Positions 8,875 to 16,418 of a DNA stretch of 25,833 bases are shown here, in pieces (the first letter of the stretch is position 1; the number at the start of each line of letters is the position of its first letter). The stretch is from a virus, in the IMG/VR virus record IMGVR_UViG_3300010153_000096, positions 1 to 25,833 of that record; one strand, given 5' to 3'. A program made the translations under genes and the position numbers. The notes below the pieces were generated by a model, which was given only the letters and a program-made list of their open reading frames with translations, had not been told where the DNA came from and ran no database searches.

Positions 8875-9279
8875 ATGAGCAAACTACAAGGCATATCTGT
8901 AAAGCTCCCGCTAACATATGACCCAGCGGACGGTCCCTATTTGTTAAATAAGACTCTAGGGGAAACCATAAAACAAAACCTTAGAATGCTTATTCTCACT
9001 TCCCCTGGGGAAAGAATAATGGATCCGGACTTCGGCGTGGGAATGAGGAAATTTTTATTTCAATCTGTCGGCGACGAGACTTTTTCCCTAATTGTTGAAC
9101 AAATTAAAAAACAAGTCGCAGACTATATTCCCGTTGTCAATTTAAAAGAAATACGTTTTGTTACTAGTGATGAAGACTCTACAATTCCGGCAAATCAAGT
9201 ATTAGTAGCTATTAAATATAGTATAGAACCGTATGATACAGAGGATGAGTTGTTAATAACATCGTCATTGACTACTTAA
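8875..9279 (+). CDS. gp25: GPW/gp25-family baseplate wedge protein
   Basis: At 134 residues this matches the length of T4 gp25 and P2 gpW relatives, which sit at the inner wedge and help initiate sheath assembly. The family signature is clear at residues 44-62: SPGERIMDPDFGVGMRKFLF, equivalent to the usual 'PGER...PxFG.G...L.F' block. After it come a helix (LIVEQIKKQVADYIP) and a beta strand of the VLVAIKYSI type. The lead sequence LPLTYDPADGPYLLNKTLGE fits the N-terminal extension seen in T4-type members. The start is 7 bases after the giant gene's stop, with AGGTGG about 11 bases upstream. The gp6-like gene follows 19 bases downstream, in the conserved W-J order of contractile tails. No lysozyme activity should be assumed despite old naming of this family. 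Confidence 0.92.
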   Translation: MSKLQGISVKLPLTYDPADGPYLLNKTLGETIKQNLRMLILTSPGERIMDPDFGVGMRKFLFQSVGDETFSLIVEQIKKQVADYIPVVNLKEIRFVTSDEDSTIPANQVLVAIKYSIEPYDTEDELLITSSLTT

Positions 9280-9298
9280 AACGAGGCGAAAATAAAAT

Positions 9299-11095
9299 AT
9301 GGCAAAAAGACCTATAAATTATACCAGCAGAGACTTCCAAACAATCAAAAATGATTTGGAAAATTATGCTAAGAGATATTATCCTACAACATTTAAGGAT
9401 TTTAGCGAAGCTTCGTTTGGGTCTTTGATGCTGGACATGGTTGCGTATGTTGGCGACCAATTGTCATTTTATGCCGATTTTCAAGCTAATGAAAGTTTTT
9501 TAGATAGTGCAATTCGTTATGAAAATATTGTGAGACTATCAGAAACTTTGGGATATAAACATACCGGAGCAGCCCGCTCGACTGGCTTGGCTACATTTTA
9601 TATTTTAGTTCCCGTCGCAGCAAGCTCCCGATCACCGGATACAAATTATTTACCTATTTTGCAGGCTGGTACAACTTTATCGGGCGAAAGTAATGCTATT
9701 TTTACTCTCATTGAGGACGTAGATTTTGCTAACCCATCCAATGAAATAACAGTTGCTCGAACTAATTCTACGACAGGTAATCCTACCTTTTTTGCGGTCA
9801 GAGCATCAGGACAAGTTGTTTCAGGACAAAAATTCTCAGAGCAGATAACCGTCGGAAACTATCAGAGATTCCTGCGTCTTCGGTTGGAAAAAGATAATGT
9901 AACTGAGATTATTTCTGTCACCGACTCTCAAGGGAATGAATATTATGAAGTAGAACACTTATCTCAAGATATTGTGTTGTCACAAATTACAAATACTGAC
10001 TCTTCTACACGAGACACTGTGCCTTATAATATTCGCACTAAGCCTGTTCCTCGGCGATTTGTAACAGAGTTTGACACTTCAGGAAATACTTTTATTCAGT
10101 TTGGCTATGGGTCTGCTGATAATCTTACCAGTAATCTAATCGCTGATCCAGCGGATGTAGTCTTGAACGTTGATAGTAAACCATATGTTACAGATCAGAC
10201 ATTTGATCCTACGAACTTGATAAAAACGGATAAATTTGGGGTGGTTCCCGTCAACACTACATTGACTGTAAATTATACCGCCAACACATCGGACACTTCT
10301 AATGCTTCTGTGGGCACTATCAATACAATTATAACTCCACAGTTTCGCTTCAAGGACCGTTCAATTCTTTCTGAGACCACAATCTCTACTATGGTGGCAG
10401 CTATAGAAGTCGATAACGAAGAACCAATCTTAGGCGATACAGCAATTTTGAGTGGCGATGAAATCAGGGCTCGTGCTTTTGGAACTTTTGCCTCCCAGAA
10501 CCGTGCTGTTACTAGAGAGGATTACATTAGTCTTGCGTACCGTTTGCCTCCTAAGTTTGGCAAAATCAAAAGAGTCAATGTAGTAAGAGACGAAAAATCG
10601 CTAAAAAGAAACTTGAACTTATATATTTTAGCAGAATCTGGTAACGGGTCTTTTGCGCTGCCTAACACCGTGCTCAAGGAAAATGTCAAAACCTGGCTTC
10701 AGCAATATAAGATGATCAACGATACAATAGATATTTTGTCGGGTCGGATAATAAACTTTGGCATTCGCTATACAATTATTGCCGAAATAGATCAGAACAA
10801 ATTCGATATTTTAGAGAGTTGCACACAGAAACTCCAAGAAGAATATCTCAATGTAAAGCTAAACTTAGGCGAGCCAGTATATTTATCAGAGATTTATAAG
10901 CTCCTTAATCAGGTACCAGGGGTTATAGATACCACAAATGTAGAATTGTATAACCTTGTTGGTGGTCGTTACAGCGACTACGCATATGATATTACTTCTC
11001 ATATGTCTCCTGATGGTAGATACCTAGTGGTGCCTCAAGATGCTGCCGCAGAATTGCTCTTTCCCGGCACTGATCTCGTGGGAGTAATAACATAA
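9299..11095 (+). CDS. gp6: T4 gp6 / baseplate J-like wedge protein
   Basis: The 598-residue product matches T4 gp6-type wedge proteins, which form the inner ring of the baseplate and link the gp25-like protein to the peripheral wedge. Residues about 5-75 carry the characteristic start: INYTSRDFQTIKNDL, then FSEASFGSLMLDMVAYVGDQ, then a FYADFQANESFLDSA block. The central part is beta-rich. The baseplate-J core is visible around residues 402-430 (RAVTREDYISLAYRLPPKFG followed by RVNVVRD). Then come a VKTWLQQYKMINDTIDILSG segment and a C-terminal EPVYLSEIYKLLNQVPGVID stretch, both typical of this family. T4 gp6 is 660 residues, so the length is near normal. GAGG lies about 12 bases upstream. The next gene begins 1 base after its stop, indicating tight co-expression. 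Confidence 0.92.
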   Translation: MAKRPINYTSRDFQTIKNDLENYAKRYYPTTFKDFSEASFGSLMLDMVAYVGDQLSFYADFQANESFLDSAIRYENIVRLSETLGYKHTGAARSTGLATFYILVPVAASSRSPDTNYLPILQAGTTLSGESNAIFTLIEDVDFANPSNEITVARTNSTTGNPTFFAVRASGQVVSGQKFSEQITVGNYQRFLRLRLEKDNVTEIISVTDSQGNEYYEVEHLSQDIVLSQITNTDSSTRDTVPYNIRTKPVPRRFVTEFDTSGNTFIQFGYGSADNLTSNLIADPADVVLNVDSKPYVTDQTFDPTNLIKTDKFGVVPVNTTLTVNYTANTSDTSNASVGTINTIITPQFRFKDRSILSETTISTMVAAIEVDNEEPILGDTAILSGDEIRARAFGTFASQNRAVTREDYISLAYRLPPKFGKIKRVNVVRDEKSLKRNLNLYILAESGNGSFALPNTVLKENVKTWLQQYKMINDTIDILSGRIINFGIRYTIIAEIDQNKFDILESCTQKLQEEYLNVKLNLGEPVYLSEIYKLLNQVPGVIDTTNVELYNLVGGRYSDYAYDITSHMSPDGRYLVVPQDAAAELLFPGTDLVGVIT

Positions 11096-11096
11096 A

Positions 11097-12578
11097 ATGG
11101 CAATAAAAAGATATTTTGCAACTAAAGATAATACTATAACCGACGCTTTCGAGGAGAATTTACTTACTCGTGGCACTGGTTCTAATATGGGCGCTGCTGA
11201 CATATTGGAAGCTTTTGTTATTCACGGACAGACAAGTGCATCAATTGACGCCGCAAACGCTGAGCAGTCGAGAATTATTGTACAGTTCCCGTTGGACACA
11301 ATTAGTAGTGATATGGCTGCTGGTATTATCCCCAATTCTTCGGGCAGTATGAGGTTTTATCTTAATCTTTATAATGCTCCCCATGGAAACACTTTGCCAG
11401 AAGATTTCAACTTAGATGTTGTTATGTTATCTCAAAGTTGGACTGAAGGTACTGGACTAGATATGGACAACTATAGTGATATAGGTGTCTCCAACTGGGA
11501 ACAAAGATCTACGGGGAATAGTTGGGATCAAGCTGGCGGCAAATATCACGTTGGCAATCGTTTCGATGCTACAGGTTCATTCCCTACAGGGTTAGAAAAT
11601 CTGTCGATTGATGTCTCTCAGATGGTTTATAAGTGGCTAAACTCGGAGATGGACAATGACGGGTTCCTCGTCAAATTCCCCGATTCGGTAGTTTCTGGAA
11701 CTATCTCCAACTATACGAAGATGTTCTTCTCTAGAACTAGCGAGTATTACTTTTACAGACCAGTGTTAGAGGCCCGATGGAATTCTGCCCGAAAAGATAA
11801 TCGAGGCAACTTTTATGAAAGTAGCAGCATGGTTCCTGCGACAGATAACATTAATACTTTGTATCTTTATAACGTAGTGAGAGGCCAGTTAGCTAATATA
11901 CCAAACCTTGCCGGAGACACTTTATCGATCTCTATTTACTCTGGGAGTGCGGGTCCTACGGGGTCATCTTTGCTGGTAGACGATGCAAGTCAATTGACTA
12001 GTATGGTGACTGGCGGTCTTTTGGTAGAAAATGGCGTTGTACAAACAGGAATCTACACTGCTTCTTTTGCCTCCACCAGTAGTTTTGAAACGGTTTACGA
12101 TGTTTGGCACACCGGCTCCGCCGGCTCTAGAGTTAATTTTTATACGGGATCCTACGCTCCTATATCGATTGGCACGACCGACCATCTTTATGATACTGTA
12201 TACCTCAACACTATCACAAACCTGAATGATTCCTACTTGAAGGGTCAAAAGCCTAAGCTTCGAGTCTTTTCTCGTGATAAGAATTGGAAGCCTAATATTT
12301 ATACTGTCGCTACTCAAGAAGTAGTCCCAAAGATTATAGAAAATGCGTATTATCGACTGATACGAACGATAGATAATCTTGAGATAATTCCTTTTGGAAC
12401 AGGAAGTGCTGTGAAGAACTTTACTCGTATGTCTTACGACGTAAGCGGGAATTATTTTGAACTTGATACCAGTCACTTAGAACCAGGGTATTCATATGGT
12501 ATTCAATTTGCTTATTATTTGAATGGTCAATACAGAGAACAACCGGAAGTATTTAAATTTAGAGTAGAAGAAGAGTAG
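11097..12578 (+). CDS. DNRLRE-like virion protein
   Basis: The 493-residue product begins with a sequence resembling the DNRLRE fold found in bacterial surface and phage structural proteins. The visible features are a FATKDNTITDAF start at 7-18, RIIVQFPLDTISSDM about residue 60, SQSWTEGTGLDMDNYSDIGV near 110, VSQMVYKWLN about 175-185, and a closing FFSRTSEYYFYRPVLEARW at about 210-229. Residues about 235-380 are beta-rich with serine/glycine repeats of the GSAGPTGSS and TGSAGSR kind. The C-terminal ~100 residues resemble an immunoglobulin-like domain (YDVSGNYFELDTSHLEPGYS, then YGIQFAYYLNGQ). The gene lies between the gp6/J-like and gpI-like genes, suggesting a peripheral wedge or tail-fibre-attachment protein, possibly surface-binding. 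The stop and next ATG are 2 bases apart. The domain call is moderate, and the exact function is unknown. Confidence 0.7.
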   Translation: MAIKRYFATKDNTITDAFEENLLTRGTGSNMGAADILEAFVIHGQTSASIDAANAEQSRIIVQFPLDTISSDMAAGIIPNSSGSMRFYLNLYNAPHGNTLPEDFNLDVVMLSQSWTEGTGLDMDNYSDIGVSNWEQRSTGNSWDQAGGKYHVGNRFDATGSFPTGLENLSIDVSQMVYKWLNSEMDNDGFLVKFPDSVVSGTISNYTKMFFSRTSEYYFYRPVLEARWNSARKDNRGNFYESSSMVPATDNINTLYLYNVVRGQLANIPNLAGDTLSISIYSGSAGPTGSSLLVDDASQLTSMVTGGLLVENGVVQTGIYTASFASTSSFETVYDVWHTGSAGSRVNFYTGSYAPISIGTTDHLYDTVYLNTITNLNDSYLKGQKPKLRVFSRDKNWKPNIYTVATQEVVPKIIENAYYRLIRTIDNLEIIPFGTGSAVKNFTRMSYDVSGNYFELDTSHLEPGYSYGIQFAYYLNGQYREQPEVFKFRVEEE

Positions 12579-12580
12579 GT

Positions 12581-15500
12581 ATGAGCAGTATAAAAAGTTT
12601 ATACCAATCTAATCGAGAAGGTATAACCATAAGCAAGTATCTTAAGGCGAGTTCTCCTAGTGAGCTTGGAGAAGGGATAGAGTCCCAAGAGCACCTAAAA
12701 GCTCTGAGCAAGAAGAAAGAATATTTCTTACCACCCATCGACTATTCAGACCCAGAGAATTTTGTCAAGTTTGGTTCGGCAGAACAATATTACAAGAACG
12801 CCTTTGAATATATTGTTAGTTACTATCCTTATGATGGCTCTTCTTTAGAGAAGACCCAATTTTATAACAATATCAACCCTCTTGAAAAGTATACACTAGA
12901 GGTTACGTATCCTCGGTCCACTGGATTCGTGACTATTGGATCTCCATACGGAACCAAGCCCACTCAAACAGAATACTCTACTTCATCTGGGTATTATTCT
13001 TCATCTTTGGATCAATACATACAAGTCAAGGGTGGACCACATAAAAATACTAAATTCAACGTTGGCAAAAATAGAACTTCAAATTTGCAATTTGGCGGTG
13101 TGAGCGGATCTAGTGTAGAATTCTTTTTCCAGAAAAACAATCTAATAGATTCTGGATCGGAGTCTCCTAACCAAGTTATTTTTGATATAAACAACGCCCA
13201 ATCTGATGCCACCGCAGAAGACTATGGAAGATTCAGAATAGAGATCATCTCCGGGTCCGAAACTCAATTTAGGGTGACAATGCTCTCTGGGACAAACGGC
13301 TTTGAGAACGTTATGGTTCCTTCGACCCCAGACCAAATAGCAATATCTGATGGAACCTGGAGAAACTTTGGGTTTATATTTGATACTTCTGAGAATCTAG
13401 GAAAATTAGATTTCTATATTAACGGTAAATGTATCGAGACCAGTATCCCATCTAACGGAGCAGGTGGAAAACTTGTCAACGAGGTTACAGGTACGCTAAT
13501 AGGTAATATAGGCGCTTTGCGTGGAAACACAAAAGCAACAACCTTACTTACTGAGGGTGCGGGAAAATTATCTGCATCGTTAGATGAATTTCGGTTCTGG
13601 AAAACGGCTCGAACCGCTGAACAAATTGGCAGGTATTGGTTTACCAATGTTCAGGGCGGTAGCGACAATTATGATGCAAATGTTTCCCTTGGAGTATATT
13701 ATAAGTTTAACGAGGGATTGACCCTAACATCTAGTATAGATCAGGTGATGCTAGACTATTCTGGTCGTGTATCTAATGGAAACTATGTGGGATACAACTC
13801 AACATATTCTAGAAGCACAGGTTCAGCTATAAATTCTTTGGGTTTAGAGTCGGTAAGCGAAAGGGGCTCGCCAATCGTAAGAAAGCGTAATCCTCTTTAT
13901 ATATCGGCGAAGGATTCCTATGAACTGACGGGAAGTAATTACGACTATTCTAATTCGGGGCGACTTATAAATCACTTGCCAGCTTGGGTAACTGAAATGG
14001 AAGAAGCAGGCGGCAATGAGATCTTGGGTTTGACTCAGATCATGTCGTCTTATTTTGATACTCTCTATAATCAATTGACCGCACTTCGGCAACTTAAATA
14101 TAACAAATACATTAGTGGAAGTCTTACTGATTCCATTGATGAGTTTACCTACAATGACCGATTGATTGATAATATGGGTATTGCTACTCCTGAATTATTT
14201 GAGAATATCGGCGTGCTCGGACAGTTTTTTCAAAGGGATGAAAAAATCAATTTCGACCAACAATTAGTTGACATAAAGAATTCTATCTATAAAAACATAT
14301 ACAACAACCTAACATATATCCTTAAGTCCAAAGGAAACGAAAAAGCAATTCGTAACTTTATTCGATGCCTTGGGGTAGGAGAAGAGATTCTGGCACTCAA
14401 TACTTACCCAGACAATACAGATTATGTGCTGAGTAGTAGTTACCAGACATCAGTAAGTGCTAAAAAATTCGCTGATTTTACCTCTTTGTTATATCAAGGG
14501 GACAGCGAAGCAACAGCGTATCAATATTATGACTCAAGCAATGCAAACTCGGTAGGTGTTATCAGTGGCTCAATAAGCGGCTCGGATGACCAAGGTCAGT
14601 TTGCGTTTACTTTGCAAGGGGACTTTGTTTTCCCCAACAAAGATAACCGATTATCCCTTTCATATGACCTACCTTCGGTAATTTCATCTTCTTTGGTCGG
14701 CTTTCACATCCCAGAAGATACATCGCCCGATTCGACTGAATTGACTTGGACCGGATCTGCTGCTGATTATGGCTTGCAATTATACGCTGTCAAGAAACCC
14801 GGCGACTATGCGGAAATTATAGCACCTTTGGATAGGGTTAAAGATGCTTACTTTGTAGTGGAAGATAGAAATGGAACGGTATATCTTACTACTGATACAT
14901 TTACTAACGTTTATGATAACCAAAGATGGAACTTTTCTTTGTCTCTTAAACCTAAAAAATATCCATTTAGTAGCGGGCTCCCTGGCGCTTCGGCTTCTAA
15001 CTCTACTTATGAACTCCAGCTTTATGGAGTAAACTATGATACTGGAATAAAGAAAAATTCATTCACGGTTTCTAGTGATCTTTCTAATCAATCAGGTATG
15101 AATATCCTGAAAAGCACCAAGCGTATTTATACCGGGGCACATAAGATAAACTTCACGGGATCTACACTAAACAAGTCAGATGTTAGAGCTTCTAGCATAA
15201 GATATTGGACCGATTATATAGCTCCATCAGTGATAGATATGCAGTCTAGGCATGTTGACTCATATGGCATCAACCGTCCGTCAAGAAATGCTTACCTGTT
15301 TCAGACCGGAAGTTTGAGTGTGGCAATTCCCGCCGCCCAAACTTTAGCCCTTAACTGGGATTTTGATAATATTACGGGCAGCAATGATTCAGGTCGATTC
15401 ACCATCGCTGACGCTTCTTCTGGTTCAGTAGGTTCTTCGTATCCCGCAAACTATCAAGGACCTTTCTTAAGTAATATAAACCTTCGACAGCATACGGGTC

Positions 15501-16384
15501 GAGGAGACTTTTTCACAGCAAACTCGACACCTGTGCGCAAAGAATATCTCTACACTGAAAAAATGATCCCAGCGGAATACACTGCCCAAGATGATATGGT
15601 TAGGGTTCTATCTACTGATGATAAAGCGTTCGCTAGTTTCCGCAAGCCGAGCAGTACTTATTTCGCAGTAGAAAAAAGTATGTACAGGGGCATCTCAAAT
15701 CGGATGTTACATCTGTTTGCTTCCATAGATGAATTTAATAACCTTATCGGTGAACCTGTCAATAAATATCGTTTGAATTATAAGGCAATGGAGAAAATGA
15801 GAGAAATTTTCTTCCGTAAAGTTCAAAATGATATACCTAGTATTCAAAAATATTTAGACTATTACAAGTGGCTTGACAGTGCCATGGGACAAATGATAGA
15901 GCAATTGTTCCCGGCATCGGCAAGGTATGCGCCAAGTGTTCGTAATATTATAGAAAGTCACACTTTAGAGCGCAACAAATACCAACATAAATATCCTATC
16001 CTAAAGGATTCTCGTGCTATAGCTAGAAGCGGAATTGTAGGTGAAGTTGGCGGCTCTAATACGCCCCTGGGTGTCGAGGGAGATCCTCACTATCCTAGTA
16101 GCTATGGACCTCAGAGACCTTCGGACGACAATCCTGGCAACCAGGCTGGGGAGGGTAATAACGGTCAGCAAGATGAAAACGATCCAAATTTTGAGCGTAA
16201 CCTGCGAGACAATCCACCCGGAGAGAACGACGACAACGGCGGCGATGATGCGCCTACGAGCAGATCGATGTCCCCACCACCAGAGCGCATCGACCCGAAC
16301 CAAGGTCAGCAAGGCGGCGGCAACAATCCAGGTATCGGGCAAGGACAAGGCGATGACTTTGACCCAGGTATGGGATTCGGATAA
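12581..16384 (+). CDS. LamG-domain wedge protein with gpI-like segment
   Basis: This is a 1267-residue multidomain protein. Residues about 155-410 look like a concanavalin-A/LamG fold: VEFFFQKNNL, DGTWRNFGFIFD, LDFYINGKC, then SLDEFRFWKTARTAEQIGRY and GVYYKFNEG, the standard LamG_3-type progression. Residues about 440-610 contain a helical segment (LPAWVTEMEE, LTQIMSSYFDTLYNQL) and the KNIYNNLTYILKSKGNEKAI block (from about residue 571) followed by RNFIRCLGV. That block recalls the 'KGT..ai..ll..lG' core of P2 gpI-type tail proteins. The middle is beta-rich. About 1040-1140 is helical and ends in SHTLERNKYQHKYP. Residues 1151-1267 form a disordered Gly/Asn/Pro/Asp-rich tail. The order gp25, gp6/J, (insert), gpI-like matches P2-type tails, so this may be the outer wedge or fibre connector. 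The LamG call is firm; the gpI relation is tentative. Confidence 0.8.
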   Translation: MSSIKSLYQSNREGITISKYLKASSPSELGEGIESQEHLKALSKKKEYFLPPIDYSDPENFVKFGSAEQYYKNAFEYIVSYYPYDGSSLEKTQFYNNINPLEKYTLEVTYPRSTGFVTIGSPYGTKPTQTEYSTSSGYYSSSLDQYIQVKGGPHKNTKFNVGKNRTSNLQFGGVSGSSVEFFFQKNNLIDSGSESPNQVIFDINNAQSDATAEDYGRFRIEIISGSETQFRVTMLSGTNGFENVMVPSTPDQIAISDGTWRNFGFIFDTSENLGKLDFYINGKCIETSIPSNGAGGKLVNEVTGTLIGNIGALRGNTKATTLLTEGAGKLSASLDEFRFWKTARTAEQIGRYWFTNVQGGSDNYDANVSLGVYYKFNEGLTLTSSIDQVMLDYSGRVSNGNYVGYNSTYSRSTGSAINSLGLESVSERGSPIVRKRNPLYISAKDSYELTGSNYDYSNSGRLINHLPAWVTEMEEAGGNEILGLTQIMSSYFDTLYNQLTALRQLKYNKYISGSLTDSIDEFTYNDRLIDNMGIATPELFENIGVLGQFFQRDEKINFDQQLVDIKNSIYKNIYNNLTYILKSKGNEKAIRNFIRCLGVGEEILALNTYPDNTDYVLSSSYQTSVSAKKFADFTSLLYQGDSEATAYQYYDSSNANSVGVISGSISGSDDQGQFAFTLQGDFVFPNKDNRLSLSYDLPSVISSSLVGFHIPEDTSPDSTELTWTGSAADYGLQLYAVKKPGDYAEIIAPLDRVKDAYFVVEDRNGTVYLTTDTFTNVYDNQRWNFSLSLKPKKYPFSSGLPGASASNSTYELQLYGVNYDTGIKKNSFTVSSDLSNQSGMNILKSTKRIYTGAHKINFTGSTLNKSDVRASSIRYWTDYIAPSVIDMQSRHVDSYGINRPSRNAYLFQTGSLSVAIPAAQTLALNWDFDNITGSNDSGRFTIADASSGSVGSSYPANYQGPFLSNINLRQHTGRGDFFTANSTPVRKEYLYTEKMIPAEYTAQDDMVRVLSTDDKAFASFRKPSSTYFAVEKSMYRGISNRMLHLFASIDEFNNLIGEPVNKYRLNYKAMEKMREIFFRKVQNDIPSIQKYLDYYKWLDSAMGQMIEQLFPASARYAPSVRNIIESHTLERNKYQHKYPILKDSRAIARSGIVGEVGGSNTPLGVEGDPHYPSSYGPQRPSDDNPGNQAGEGNNGQQDENDPNFERNLRDNPPGENDDNGGDDAPTSRSMSPPPERIDPNQGQQGGGNNPGIGQGQGDDFDPGMGFG
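16031..16381 (+). other. disordered acidic C-terminal tail of the LamG protein
   Basis: Codons 1151-1267 of the 1267-residue gene encode a low-complexity, mostly acidic tail rich in G, N, D, P and Q, for example GEGNNGQQDENDPN, GENDDNGGDDAPT and GGGNNPGIGQGQGDD, ending in FDPGMGFG. The DNA here is visibly more G+C-rich than its surroundings and poor in stop codons in other frames. A flexible linker or an assembly/attachment tail is plausible. Confidence 0.65.
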
Positions 16385-16418
16385 TGAACATATAAACCGT
16401 AAAGAGACTAGTTACTAA

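Noticed and set aside
11964-12476. A 170-codon antisense open frame opposite the DNRLRE-like gene.
   Set aside because: It lies opposite a supported coding frame, has no domain-like sequence, and all real genes here are on the + strand.
16041-16418. A 125-codon + strand open frame overlapping the end of the LamG gene and stopping exactly before the 16419 start.
   Set aside because: It lies in a low-complexity, stop-poor region. Its product is an odd Arg/Thr/Met mix without a domain, and an antisense frame is open over the same stretch. A frameshift extension of the LamG protein cannot be excluded, but I see no slippery-site evidence.
16385-16418. A TATAAA-like string in the longest intergenic gap, possible late promoter before the 2096-residue gene.
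   Set aside because: Only six bases match and no second element is visible. It was not strong enough to list as a promoter.
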